Assembly: GCF_019175385.1 (NCBI RefSeq)
Contig: NC_083341.1
Location: 24,498,203 to 24,562,202 of the forward strand
Reading direction: 5' to 3'
Source: Lycium barbarum
Lineage: Eukaryota; Streptophyta; Magnoliopsida; Solanales; Solanaceae
Length of the DNA: 64,000 nt
Shown here: positions 21,025 through 33,070 of the stretch, piece by piece
How the letters are laid out: each line of letters begins with the position of its first letter
How positions within the stretch are numbered: the stretch's first letter is position 1
Made by a program: the position numbers and the translations under genes
The notes under the pieces: generated by a model
The model's database searches: none
Seen by the model: only the letters and a program-made list of their open reading frames with translations
What the model was told of the DNA's origin: nothing

Positions 21025-21620
21025 TTGCCTGCCCCAAAGATTCGAAAGGACGTGATGAGTTTCCTCGGTCATCTCAACTACATTAGTCGGTTCATAGCAC
21101 AATCGACAGTAATATGTGAACCAATAATCAAGTTATTGAAGAAAGATGCAGCTACCAAATGGACGGAAGATTGCCAACGAGCTTTTAATAGAATCAAAGA
21201 GTATTTGTCTAATCCGCCTGTTTTGGTGCCTCCAGAAGCCGGAAGGCCTTTGTTATTATATTTGTCTGTGTCAGTGAATGCATTTGGATGCGTGTTGGGA
21301 CAACAAGATGGAACAGGAAAGAAGGAGCAAGCAATATGCTATTTAAGCAAGAAGTTCAAGCCTTATGAGGCCCGATATACTTTGTTAGAACGCACCTGTT
21401 GTGCCTTGACTTGGGTTGCACAAAAGTTGAGGCATTACCTGTCTGCATATACTACTTATCTCATCTCAAGGATGGATCCACTCAAGTATATCTTTCAGAA
21501 GCCTATGCCTACTGGGAAGTTAGCCAAATGGAAAATTTTGCTAAGTGAGTTTGATATTGTATATGTTACCCAAAAGGCTGTCAAAGGGCAAGCAATAGCA
21601 GATCATCTTGCTGAAAATCC
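21025..21620 (+). pseudogene. E1 RNase H (retroelement type) and connection
   Basis: Follows the RT thumb. Motifs: RKDVMSFLGHLNYISRFIAQ, TEDCQRAFNRIKEYLSNPPV, LLLYLSVSVNAFGCVLGQQD (the first acidic residue of the usual YLDAS-like site is missing), KKEQAICYLSKKF and YTLLERTCCALTWVAQKLRH. The domain would remove template RNA during cDNA synthesis. The frame is open here, and ends in VYVTQKAVKGQAIADHLAEN before entering the second RNase H in another frame. Confidence 0.8.
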
Positions 21621-21635
21621 CGTAGATGAAGAATC

Positions 21636-22190
21636 ATGCCCCTTAAGACTTATTTCTCGGATGAAGAGGTGTTGTTTGTCAGAGAAGATATCTCAGAGGA
21701 ATATCCAGTGTGGAGAATGTTCTTTGATGGGGCTGCAAAATCCAAAGGAGTTGGCATTAGAGCAGTATTAGTTTCGGAGTCAGGCCAATATTATCCAATT
21801 TTAGCAAAGCTCAGGTTTCCGTGCACCAACAATATGGCAGAGTATGAGGCTTGTATTCTTGGACTTATAATGGCCGTTGATATGAACATACAAGAATTAT
21901 TGGTTATAGGTGTTTTTGACTTATTGGTTCATCAAGTACAAGGCGAATGGACCACTAAGAACGTGAAAATACTTCCGTACCTGCATTGTGTTAAAGATTT
22001 GTGTAAGAGATTTATCAAGGTGGAATTCAAACATGTCCCAAGGGCTCAAAATGAGTTCACTGTTACTTTGGCAACCTTGTCCTCTATGATTCAGCACCCA
22101 GACAAGAATTACATAAATCCTATCAAGGTGAATGTGCAAGATCAGCAAGCCTATTGTTTCCATGTAGATGAAGAACCGGATGGAGAACCT
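21636..22190 (+). pseudogene. E1 second (archaeal-type) RNase H
   Basis: A second RNase H domain after the retroelement one is a mark of the Tat lineage. The first Asp is seen in MFFDGAAKSKGVGI and the Glu in NNMAEYEACILGL. At the third and fourth catalytic sites E1 has IGVFDLL and FTVTLATL, where E2 has IGDSDLL and FTDALATL, so both acidic residues are changed to Val and the domain is probably inactive. The frame continues without a stop into the integrase zinc finger. Confidence 0.75.
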
Positions 22191-23437
22191 TGGTACTATG
22201 ACATTAAGAAGTATCTCAAGGCAAGAGACTATCCAGAAGGCATAACCAGTGTTCAGAAGAGAACACTTCGAAGATTAGCAAACCACTTTTTCCTAAATGG
22301 AGAAATCCTTTATAGGAGGACTCCAAATTTAGGATTGTTAAGGTGTGTTGATGCCAAAGAGGTGGTCAAGTTGATTGAAGAAGTACATGGCGGTACATGC
22401 GGGCCTCATATGAATGGTTTCACTCTGACTAGGAACATTCTACGAGCTAGCTATTTCTGGATGACTATGGAAACAAACTGCATTCGTTTTGTGCAAAAAT
22501 GTCACCAATGTCAGATTCATGGCGATTTGATTTGAGTCCCACCAAATGAGTTAAATGTGACGAGTTCTCCTTGGCCATTTGCAGCTTGGGGAATGGATGT
22601 CATTGGTCCTATCGAGCCGGCCGCGTCAAATGGACATAGGTTCATTTTGGTAGCCATCGACTACTTCACAAAATGGGTAGAAACATCTTCGTACAAATCA
22701 GTGATGAAGAAAGTAGTGGTGGACTTTGTTCGCAATAACATCATTTGCCGATTCAGAATCCCTGAGTCGATTATAATATGTAATGGAGCTAATCTTAATA
22801 GTGGTTTGATGCGTGAGATATGCGAAACATTTAAAATTATTCACCGCAATTCCACCCCTTATCGATCTCAGATGAATGGAGCAATTGAAGCAGCCAACAA
22901 AAATATCAAGAGAATATTGTGGAAGATGATTGATAATTACAGACATTGGCACGAAAAATTGCCATTGGCCCTTCTTGGTTATTGCACCACTGTTAGGACT
23001 TCAACTGGGGCAACTCCTTATCTTTTGGTTTATGGAACAGAGGCTGTGTTACCTGCAGAGGTAGAGATACCTTCCTTGAGGATCATCCAAGAAGCTGAGT
23101 TGAGTGATTCCAAGTGGATACAAAATCGATATGAACAATTGATGCTTATAGATGAAAATAGATGAATGCAGTTTGTCATGGACAACTTTATCAGAATAGA
23201 ATGGCCAAAGCTTTCAACAAGAAGGTAAAACCGAGACAATTCAAATCAGGGCAATTGGTGTTGAAACGCATATTCCCATACCAAAATGAAGATAAGGGAA
23301 AATTTGCACCTAACTGGCAAGGGCCTTACATGGTTCACCGAGTATTGACTGGAGGAGCACTAGTTCTAGCAGAAATGGATAGCAAAGTGTGGCCGAAAGC
23401 TATCAATGCAGATATCGTCAAGAGATACTACCTTTAG
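22191..23437 (+). pseudogene. E1 integrase
   Basis: Integrase inserts the cDNA. The HHCC zinc finger is intact (EVHGGTCGPHMNGF ... CIRFVQKCHQC). A TGA at 22533-22535 follows it. The core starts at SSPWPFAAWGMDVIGPI (first Asp). The second Asp is lost: at 22779-22781 the codon is TGT (IICNGANL) where E2 has ITDNGANL. The Glu is kept in MNGAIEAANKN. A stop and shift at 23162 separate the C-terminal GPY-type domain (FAPNWQGPYMVHRVLTGGAL ... IVKRYYL). Not active as it stands. Confidence 0.85.
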
Positions 23438-23499
23438 GAGCTTTTCGTTTATTTTATATGTAATATCTTGTAATGTCTTTCTATTTAATGCAAAATATG

Positions 23500-23868
23500 T
23501 TCCCTCGGTGGGATACGTAAGAAACCTATATCGGGTTTGGTCTTTTTAAGATAGAAATTTCTAAAATTTCCATTTGCATGTAATATGAACTACGCCTGAC
23601 CTGATTCCCGTGGTGGGATACGTAGGCGGCCTACATAGGCTTCGGTCACATTATTAGAAAAACCTCACTATTATTTTGCCTTGTATGTTATGAACTACGC
23701 CTGACCTGATTCCCATGGTGGGATAGGTAGGCAGCCTATATAGGCTTCGGTCACGTTATTATAAAATTTCAATTTTATTTTGCCTTGTATGTTTTGAACT
23801 ACGCTTGACCTGATTCCCTTGGTGGGATACGTAGGCAGCTATATAAGTCTCGGTCTCGTCATGTTGAA
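23500..23868. repeat. About 104-bp tandem repeat in E1 3' UTR
   Basis: Units begin GAACTACGCCTGACCTGATT at 23587, 23692 and 23796 (spacings 105 and 104), each followed by GGTGGGATACGTAGGC-like sequence. A degenerate unit precedes them. The same array is at 59475-59740 in E2. Confidence 0.85.
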
Positions 23869-24470
23869 AGTTCAATATCCTTCTATGCCAGAAACTGGGG
23901 CAATTTTTTAAGGGCATCATTACATCGAGAGGCACGGAAGAGTATATGGTCAACAGAGTCATCAGAAAAAGGAAAGGCTTTGGAGAAAGGACGTTCGCTA
24001 TGTTTCACAACGTGTCACGATTCAAAGTTCAGCAGAAATTATTTATCACTATATACATATTTACCATAAATTTATGCATATTTCCTTTAGAAATAATATG
24101 ATTTTCAATCAAATCATTTTTATTAATTGGCTAAGATTTAGAAATAGGCAGAGGCTACTAGGCGGAGGTTACAAGTCCAAACAAAGCTGGAAGCATGAAG
24201 CATCAAGAACTGGATCTTCAAAGTCAATGCGAATCAACCTCCCCCAAAACTTACAAATTTTGTTTGAGTGCAGGTTTTCAAAATTGCGAAAGCTAGAAAT
24301 CTATAATGTTTACAGCCTTGAAAGGATTATGCGTCAAACGGTTTGAGTTTTCTTATAACATTTAGGAGGAATTATGCCTCTCAAGTGCCAATAATTCTCG
24401 AAATTTACGATAAATTAATGCTTAAGTTTTACAAAGATTTTCAAATGTATCAATGCACAAATATTTTCTA

Positions 24471-24795
24471 CTGCTTTCAAATTCACTACACATGCATCGC
24501 ACTACTGCTTTCAAATGCTCTGTATAAATGCTTTCAAATGCACTGCACATGTATTGCACTACTGCTTTCAAATGCACTGCACATGCATTGCACTACTGCT
24601 TTCAAATGCTCTGCATAAATGCTTTCAAATGCACTGCATATACATTGCATAACTGCTTTCAAATGCTTTGTATGCCTGCTTTAAGAAACACTGCACACGC
24701 ACTGCACAAATGCTTTCAACCACTTCGTGTAAATGCTTTCAAATGCACATGCACCCCACAAATGCTTTAAAATGCACTGCATAAATGCTTTACAA
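24471..24795. repeat. CTTTCAAATGC minisatellite in E1 3' UTR
   Basis: Variable units of roughly 20-45 bp built from CTGCTTTCAAATGC, ACTGCACATGCATTGCAC and TCTGCATAAATGC. The E2 counterpart at 60322-60830 is longer, so copy number changed after the two copies separated. Confidence 0.85.
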
Positions 24796-24825
24796 ATTGT
24801 CAAAAGCGTCATTACCATGAATCAT

Positions 24826-25105
24826 GTTGGTTTGAAAAACCTCATTTTCATCAATCATTGGGTTTTAAAGAAAAATCTCATTATGCCGGCTTAGAAAACC
24901 TCATTTTCATAAATCATTTGGCTTAAATAGCCTGATCTTCATATCTGGTCTAAGGCCTCATTTTCATTAATCATTGCCAAAAGGCGTCATTCTCATGAAT
25001 CATCAACCTAAAACCCTTTTTTCATAAGCTTTTACCTAAGACTTCCTTTTATTAAACCATTTCTGCTTACAAGGCCGCATTCTCACAAGTTAACGCTTGA
25101 GAGGT
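24826..25105. repeat. CCTCATTTTCAT tandem repeat in E1 3' UTR
   Basis: Degenerate units of about 35-40 bp around AACCTCATTTTCATCAATCA. A matching array lies at 60838-61040 in E2. Confidence 0.7.
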
Positions 25106-25673
25106 GTCATTTTAGTATGTTTGTTTTACGTCGCTTTACTTTCAATATTTATTTACTAACTATTTTATCTAGTTTAAGTTTCGCAGGAGCTTTAGCGCAA
25201 TGTGAAACTATTTCTTAGGCAGTGAACTGGGGCAATTTGTTGGGAAGGGTAATCAGACTTCCCGACAAAGGTCAAGGGTCTACCTCGAACGCTCGTCTCT
25301 ACCCGCAAATATTTTGCTTACATCCATAACCCGATCATCGAGTTCACACATATTCATATTCCAGAATTCTCAAGTTCGATATATTTCCTCAATCATAATA
25401 CCGAGTGTCATTATAATTCGACACTAGGACCATATTTTTCAAAGATTCGCACCAATCGTGACTCCTTATTCATAGGTGTCGTGGTTATCCCAGAACTACA
25501 CACGACCTGATTCTCGTGCAACCCAAGATATGTAGGCAACTCAGAGACCGGAGTTCGGCCACAATTCTCTCAAATTCTCTTTATCCTTACAGTCTCCCAA
25601 ATTCTTTTAGTCAGGACAAAATGGGCTACCAAGTCAACGTCTTTGCCCGAAAATTCTTTCATCATTACTGGCC

Positions 25674-25687
25674 AAAGAGGGACAAGT
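25674..25687 (+). other. E1 polypurine tract
   Basis: AAAGAGGGACAAGT directly precedes the 3' LTR. The E2 equivalent is AAAGAGGAACAAGT at 61565-61578. Confidence 0.65.
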
Positions 25688-25887
25688 TGTTGACACCCAA
25701 TTTTGTCCCGCCTTTCTTCCAAAATATTTATTTGTGTTTCTAATATTTTGACAACTTAAGAACAACTGTTTGTATTTTATTAGAGTTATTAGCTTTATAT
25801 TAAAATCGTCGTTTTTCATTATCCAACTATAGTCATTAGCTATTATCATTATTATTACCGTTATTACTATTACTGTTATTATTATTA

Positions 25888-25931
<44 letters not shown>

Positions 25932-28900
25932 TTCATTATATGGCCATCACTTAATATCATAATCGCCATGATCGCTTTTAACATCTTACGCATCACATTT
26001 ATTTTATATATTTTGACGATATCATTTACTTACTTTTAAACTTTAAAAAATATTATCGTGCGGCTATTACGATATCGTATAATTTTATTTGAGTACTAAT
26101 AAATATATTTTTATATTAAGTAATACTTTAGCACGCGTTAATATATAATTAACTAAAGAGCGTCTTTCAACTTAATTTAAAAGCCCAAATGAATATAAGG
26201 AAGAAAGTATCTTAAATACAAAATAAAAGATTTCATACTAGCCCAATTTATATAAAAATCTGATTCGTGATTTGGCCACTAATGACCCAAAATGTAGCCT
26301 GAATCCGTCCATTTCAGCGAACTCTAACCCAAAGCGTGGCCCAAACGTTTTAGCCCATCCATCCCAAATATCTCTAAACATTTGCAAACCTAATTTCTAC
26401 TCAAAATCAGCCGCACACATCCCTTTCTCATCTTTTTCCTCTTTCAAGCAAAGCTCCAATGTTCATCAGCCATGGCAAACCATTGTCCTTCCATTTCCGG
26501 GTAAGAACTGTCACCTATAACGTCCCCTTATACCTCCTCTCTGATGAGGTCAACACAAAAGGCCAAAACACCTCTGAAATTTCTGAGAAAAATCAACCTT
26601 AGGAGATTCAATTTTGATTTCAAATAACAAATTCGTATAAAATCCATCCCAAAACTTTGAATCCGAGAAAACCCTATTTTGTATCTATAAATACTAGCAT
26701 TTGGAGTCCATTTGGACCAAGTTCTTCAGGCCGCCACTTTTCTCTTTGAAACCATTATCTTCTTACTATTTGTTTTTCTTCTCAAGGCACTTTGTATTCA
26801 TTCTCTTCTTATCTCGAATTGGAGCGTCGTTCATTTTAGAGGGTGAGGCAGAGACCCAAAGCCTCATTTCCTGCACCCATAGCAGGTCAGTGGTGTCTTT
26901 TTGCTCGTCGATTTCTTAGTTCTAAGCATTTTTATGATTTTGTACATATTGTGGAAGTGTGGTTAATTTCTTTATTTTTCAAGGCATTCAACATGTTTGG
27001 TGTCGTTTACTTCGGATCTCTTAGGTTGTGTCTACTGCTTCATTAGAAAGGTGTATATGTGTTAAGAATCATGTTTAGATATCCTCTGCTATTCTTATTT
27101 TGTCAGGATGATTTTCGAAAATGCTTGTATATTCCATGTATAGAAATCCTAGTTTGAAATCTTGGTTCATGAATAGGATTAATTAGCTTAAGGTTTGAAT
27201 GTAATTTTTTTTACTATGTTCGAGCAGAATGTTTGGCAAGCTCAGAACATCATGTTTTGCAAGCTCTCTTATTTATATACTACTATGTCCTTCAATAACT
27301 TTCGCAAACTTCATAACCTTAAATAATACTGTAGTAACTATTTTAATCCTTAATCTTTACCACGTCGGTTAAACACTATCATAATATAATGTTTTGTATT
27401 AGTTCAACTCCATGACTGGCATTAGTCTCATCTAAAAATCATGTTTTCGAGATCTTAAAAATATGTTATGTGCACAAAGCATACTACATGTTTGCTGGTA
27501 AGAAAACTAAGGTTGCTGGTTTGGCCTTACTTCTTGTGTTGAGAAAGAATGATTATGATTTCATGTTTAGGAATAATGATCCTTTAAAAATATTCGTAAG
27601 TGCTGCTCATGTTCTCCTTGCTTGATGTGATTTTAGGATTTTGTTCCCATAATTAGATATCATGATTCAATATGCATAATTTGTTTTCTTCGACAGTTGG
27701 TTACGTAAAATATGCTTCAGCTTGTGAATCTCGAATGCCATATCTTTAGGATTCGTTTAGTTCTCCTCATGGTGTATTAGAATATTTGCTCGTAGTGTCA
27801 TTTCTTAAAAAACTAGTAGTAGTATATTTTAGGCCTCTATATCTTCTTCTAGTTGATGCTAAGAGTATAAAGGTGGGATATATTTTTATCGGAAAGTTTT
27901 GATAAGTGAAATAAACTAAATATGCCGATAATGTAGAAATCATGCGTTATGCTTTTCACTTTGGGGAATTTTGCATTAAGTAAAAACTGAACTTGAGTAC
28001 TATGCTATGAAGTGTAGATTTATTATTACTTAAAAGAAACATGACTATGCTTTAACTCAGCTAAATGTTCTTAAATATTTAATCATGTGATTCTTATCCA
28101 AGTTCATATATTTCTTTTGAATAGCATCCTTTCTAATTCCAAGTTTCTGTTAAATCTTCATTGCATGTACACGGGCGGAGTACTTTGAGTTTCGATAAGA
28201 GATTCAGCATCCATGGAGTCCGCCGCACATTTCCGTTTACAACTCCTTTACTTCTCTGCATATTTTCTCCTACACTATATAAACAGTGAAGGGGATAAAA
28301 GAGTCTTCATTTTGGCTATCGAATGAGGTGATCCACTTTAGTTATTTTCATGATCACTTAATTGTTATTTACCTTATTTGTTTTAATATTTTACCATATT
28401 CGGTTCATTATTTAGGACCAAAACAGTAGCCTATTCTATTAATCAAGTTCTAACTAGAAGACCTTGAAAATAATGTTTTAATTAGCTCTTAATTAGTTTT
28501 GGTTAGTACCTTAGCTTTAAGAATAACCATTAATGAGTTTTCACTGATCAGCAATGTTGAAATAGTCATATAAATAGCTTTACAGTGCGTGAATTCCTTT
28601 TGTTATTTCAAGACTTGGAAACTAATTCTTAAATTATAGAGATGGGATAATTCTTTTTCACCAACTGTGAGTCAAGAAATATTTTGTCAAACAAGTCTTA
28701 TCTATCTTTTGGTTAAAAGTTCGATGTCTAGCTTTCTTCCTGCAAATGATTTTTAAAAAAAAAAAAAAAACCTTTTGCTAATTTTTACTTCAAGTAGCCT
28801 TTTGAGAATGAAGTCTAATTTAAAAGCCAAGTTTCATTCAAGGTTTTACTTTAGTTAATAATGTTATTTCAGGTGTTGGAGTTTGCTTAAATATTTTCAC

Positions 28901-29464
28901 TAAGTAAATCTATTGTGCGAAGTAGCCTTCATTTTTCTAACGAATCTAATCCTTCCTTGAATATAAGTAGAGTCATCTTAATTTTTAAAATCTTATTCAC
29001 GACAAAAAAAAAATTAGTATTTTTAATAAAGATTAAAGGGTGTCGTTAGCATCGTTTTCAAATGAGGAAATGGATTCCAAAAGATGATTTTCTTAAACAA
29101 AGTTGACATAAATGTTTTTCTCTAAGTTAATTTAGTTAGTTTCCTCTTAAAACGTGGACTTTAAACATTTTTTTTACGCCTACACTTACCCCTTTTAAAT
29201 TAACCTAAGTTTGATCGGTAACCGTAATTAACGGATTCTAATGGATGCCTAAGACCCTCCCATTAGGATATTTAGAACCCTTACCTAGAATTTATTATGT
29301 TAGTAAGACCTTTGAAATTGGAGTTTATTTTAGGCATTTACTTAGTTAAAATAGGTGTCCTAATTCACCGTTAAAATAATTAGGTGGTGACTCCTTAAGT
29401 TAAAGAATTAGGAATCACCAATATGTTGTACTCCGTTTTGACCCGGTTAAAATGGGGTATAACA
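25688..29464 (+). repeat. E1 3' LTR (3,777 bp)
   Basis: Pairs with 9757-13740 and lacks the Stowaway insertion (empty site at about 26112-26118). It ends GGGGTATAACA, followed by the pentamer GCAGT and the continuation of E3's antisense ORF. Confidence 0.92.
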
Positions 29465-29469
29465 GCAGT

Positions 29470-32109
29470 ATCTCTGTGCCATTACCTCGGACAAACTCGC
29501 GAAGGTCCGGGAAGACTATGACTGGAAGGGGAAAAGCATCGTCATCCCTAACCTCGAGGAAGACATCACGACTTATGTGAAAGGGTATCTAAGTGTTTAC
29601 ACTTATCCCATCACATTTGGCCCTCTCAACTCGGTGGTCGTAGAGTTTTGCAAGAGGCACGACCTTTGCCTCGGTCAAATTCACCCTTCCTTTTGGAGAA
29701 TTGTAACACTCCTCCTTTATTTTACGGACAATAAGAAGGAGCCCTTCACATTAGAGCACCCCCTCTGGTTGCACAATCCTCGAGTTTTCCGGGGTAGTTT
29801 GATCAAGTTTGCCCCACGAGCGAAGAAAGCTCCTTTTTCGAGTATTGACGAGGATGGCTAAGCAGTTTCTTCCGAGTGAGAACCGAGGACCTCATCCCCT
29901 CCAATCAGCTTCCGTTTCCCGAGAAGTGGAACCCAAAGCGTAAGTTCATCTCCCTTCAAGTATATGAAAATCTTTCTGGTACTGTATTTTTAAGACCACA
30001 AACTTTGCTTTTATTTGCAGCCACTCCTCAAGTCCTTAATGCAGTTCCAAAGTACAAACTTTGGGTTGAGAATATATGTATCCAGCTCTTTTATGCCGAG
30101 CACAGGTGGTAGTTACTTTCAAAAGACAGATGGGAGGCTCTACATCACGGTGAGTACCTCAGGCCAATATACCCCTTACCTCTTTGCTCAATTTGTCGGT
30201 TATTAACTGGTCTCTCCATTCTTTGTCTTGTAAGCTTATCAAACATCACCATACTTCGAAAAAGCATCGATGCTGATGTGTCGGGCTTGCCTTTTGAGGA
30301 TAAAGCCCCAACAAAGGAGGAAAAACCCACAGAGAAGAAAAAATGGTCTCCCGACCCTTCCGATGATCCTGCTGAGGGTAAGAAGAAAAGAAAGATGGTG
30401 AGCAAGGTCAAAAGGGGCATCTCCCAAAAGACCGCTGAGGCCCAGGTCTTGGGTTTTGATACCCCTGGTAGGCTCAAAGACTATTCTGAGGACGAGGATG
30501 TCATGTTATCCTCAGTAGTCCAGCCCCTGAGATCGGAAGGCGTCGGCCCGGACCTCCAAGATTTGGAAAACACCAACCAAGAGCTGAAAAGCTCAAAGAA
30601 TACAGCTCCCTCGTCAGTAGTTCCGAAAACCACTGACCAAACGAAGGGAGTCTCTGAGGATACTGCTGCTACTGCTGCTTCGGAGGGAGCTTTTCCTACC
30701 CCAGCCCAATCTCCTTACAAGGATGACTTATTGCACCTGGACAGGGATGTATCTATATTAGCTGAGGCCACCACACACACACCGGAGTCATCGCCTCGAC
30801 GAACACCTGCCCATTCTGAGGGCGTTGGTGCAGAAGAGAAACCGACGGATCCATCTCCGTCCTTCGACCAAATCATTAATCTCCTGTTTGGAGATAGGAA
30901 AACCAGCGTGGTAGAGTACTACTTCGGGTTTGAACGCCTGACAGTTCCTAGAAAGACCGCCCCATTTGGGGTCATCTCTGGACCCCCGATAGAGAAGCCG
31001 TTCCCTGCCCCGAGCACAGATCCAAAATATATGAGAAGGTTACGTTTTTGGTGCCGGCAGATGTGAACATGTTGTTCGATTTAGTCGGAGTGGCCAGCTA
31101 TTTGCGCGCTTTGGTGACCGAGGAGGACCTGCAAAAAATAAACTAGGTCGATGAATCGTGCCTCTTTAACGAGGCCTAACAGGCTATGAACTGGGTATGC
31201 CTTATTTTATTTTTTTATTTTTATACTAAGTTCTAATTTTTTCCTCTCGTCCTGATAATTAACTTCTTGTTTTGTCTCAGGCCTCCGTACTTCATCACGA
31301 AAGCTTTCTTCAATAAGGATGGAGGTGGACCGTCTCGGGGATAGGCTCCGAGAGCAGACCCAACAGACAGAGTCATACAAACGAATCTACGAACAACCAG
31401 AGGAGTACATCAGGAGTATGCCCGACCCCTCCACCCTACAATCAGATTTGGAGAAAACCCGAGAAGAACGGGACCTCTTGGCCGAGAAGGTAAGGATTTT
31501 TGAAGTTTACAACTGTCAGTTAACAGCTGATGCTAATACCACCACTTCTTAGGCCCGGGAGAAAGTCACCCAAATCGAGCAACTCCGGTCCGAGTTTGAT
31601 GAACTCAAGGCTGAGCTCGGAGCCTTCAAGAGCAAGACGGATGGCCTGCCTTCAGAGAGGGACTCCCTTAAGTAGGGTTTAGCGTCGCTCAAGCAGAAGC
31701 TCCAGGTAGTAGTGGATAAGGCCGATAAATGGTCTCAGCTCAATGGAGAACTCCGGGAGAAGCTTACCTCGACTGAGTCGGAGCGTGACACTCTTGTCCA
31801 TGAGAATACCGAGTTGAAGCTCAAACCCGATGAAGCCTTGGAATAACTCTCTGATGTTGATGACATGTTGACTCAATACAAGGCCGATGTCGCAGCGACA
31901 GAACGCCGGAGTAGTAACAGAGCCGAATATATGCGGTGTTTATCCCGAAGGGAAGCACCGGAGGAGGTCCAATCCCAGGGAGTAGACGTAGCGGCCGAGC
32001 TCGTAGTGTCCAGGAGGCTCGAGGCGGAGTCAAAGGCCAATCACAGCCCGAAGGGTCGAACAGTGATGCTGGTTCAGATTGAGGTTCCGGTGGCTCTGAT
32101 GAAGAATAG
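29470..32109 (+). pseudogene. E3 antisense ORF (aORF), main part with four introns
   Basis: Continues the ORF begun at 9570. The first domain (VKGYLSVYTYPITFGPLNSV ... FCKRHDLCLGQIHPSFWRIV) resembles the plant putative gypsy-type transposon (Transposase_28-like) family. A Lys/Glu-rich, Ser-rich region follows (30278-30880), then LFDLVGVASYLRALVTEEDL, and a long coiled coil (31319-31900). The Gly/Ser/Asp-rich tail ends at TAG 32107-32109. GT-AG introns inferred: 29940-30020, 30150-30233 (acceptor apparently mutated to AA), 31195-31280, 31500-31552. Lesions: frameshifts near 29852, 31030 and 31315; stops at 30110, about 31144, 31177, 31673 and 31843. Function unknown. Confidence 0.7.
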
Positions 32110-32190
32110 GCTTAGAAGCCTTAGATTGTTTTTTCTTTATGTAATTTTCTTTTTGAGTTTGAGGTCATTATTCGAGCCTTTGTAAATATT

Positions 32191-32193
<3 letters not shown>

Positions 32194-32264
<71 letters not shown>
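32194..32264. repeat. TA microsatellite
   Basis: About 35 uninterrupted AT dinucleotides just after the aORF end. Confidence 0.95.
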
Positions 32265-32267
<3 letters not shown>

Positions 32268-32554
32268 TTTTTTTGTCTCGACTTTAATCGTCACCTCTCG
32301 CTGTTCGATATTCGTCTATCCTTTTTGTTTAGGATATATAACAATCAGTGACTGCCTTAACAAAAGTTTTAGGAATGACTCCGAGATCGGTTGCATCATA
32401 GTTTGAACCGGTTGTACTTTACCGAATACGTACGAGCCTTACTTTCCTTTTTTGCACACTTAGACCTCCCCGAGTTGCTCTATGTGTTTAGATCGAAGTC
32501 TCTATGGCTTCAGATCTTGTTCGGCCAAAGCCTTTGATGTCTTAAACCGCAGTT

Positions 32555-32700
32555 TTTAACAATGTAGACCTTAGTCTTTAATAATTTGGACCGTAGTCTT
32601 TAATAATTTGGATCGTAGTCTTTAATAATTTAGACTGTAATCTCTATAATTTAGACCGTAGTCTTTAATTATTTAGACCGTAGACTTTAATAATTAGGGA
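32555..32700. repeat. About 25-bp tandem repeat in E3 3' region
   Basis: Degenerate units TAGACCGTAGTCTTTAATAA / TTTGGACCGTAGTCTTTAAT, about six copies. Confidence 0.75.
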
Positions 32701-33015
32701 TTTAGCCTTTGATTTTTATACTTCGGACTCCTGGGGTCCGGTACCCTTTAAATGCATCATAGTAACTGAATATACCAATGTAAGAGAAATGGTCATAGAA
32801 GAATGATACTTTGAGGAAATTTCTAAGTTCATTGATCGGATCGGGGTCGAACAATTACATTCATGCCTACAATAGTTGCCATGTCAAGAACAGACTAAGC
32901 GGGCACAATTCAATCGATCGTTTGGCCCTTACAATGAATCCTGCCGTTCAAGCCTTGGCTTTGAATAGGTACCGAGCATGGTTGTCGTGGAGGCTGTGCA
33001 TTTTTCCCAAGGTAT

Positions 33016-33070
33016 GATAGTCCCCGAGTACTGGAGGCCGAAGTATGAGGGCTTGAGTACTATTGACCGA
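33016..33070 (-). repeat. Direct repeat copy 2 of the PPT-adjacent segment
   Basis: GATAGTCCCCGAGTACTGGA... matches 9148-9202 at roughly 85 percent by eye, in the same orientation. Together the two copies bracket the whole aORF module. Confidence 0.75.

Larger units (their letters stand above)
23438..25687 (+). other. E1 3' untranslated region
   Basis: About 2.2 kb, non-coding, and made largely of tandem repeats (separate entries). A conserved terminal block at 25250-25560 (GACTTCCCGACAAAGGTCAA, CTACACACGACCTGATTCTC) matches E2 at 61180-61450. Ogre/Tat 3' UTRs are known to be hypervariable and rich in tandem repeats. Confidence 0.8.
9757..29464 (+). mobile_element. E1: Ogre-like giant Ty3/gypsy element
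   Basis: A 19.7-kb unit with LTRs at 9757-13740 and 25688-29464. The order is LTR, PBS, ORF1, gag, protease, intron, RT, RNase H, a second RNase H, integrase, repeat-rich 3' UTR, PPT, LTR. Very long LTRs, an ORF upstream of gag and an intron between protease and RT are the recognised marks of Ogre within Tat. Flanking pentamers are GAAGT (9752-9756) and GCAGT (29465-29469), 4 of 5 matching. The element interrupts an exon of E3's antisense ORF. All coding regions carry stops or frameshifts. Confidence 0.92.

Noticed and set aside
24528..24770. His/Cys/Ala-rich frames in the 3' UTR, resembling short metal-binding peptides
   Set aside because: They come from the CTTTCAAATGCACTG minisatellite; the frame is not conserved between E1 and E2.
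24471..24795. Regular repeats as a CRISPR-like array
   Set aside because: Units are contiguous and of variable length with no unique spacers, in a plant retrotransposon 3' UTR.
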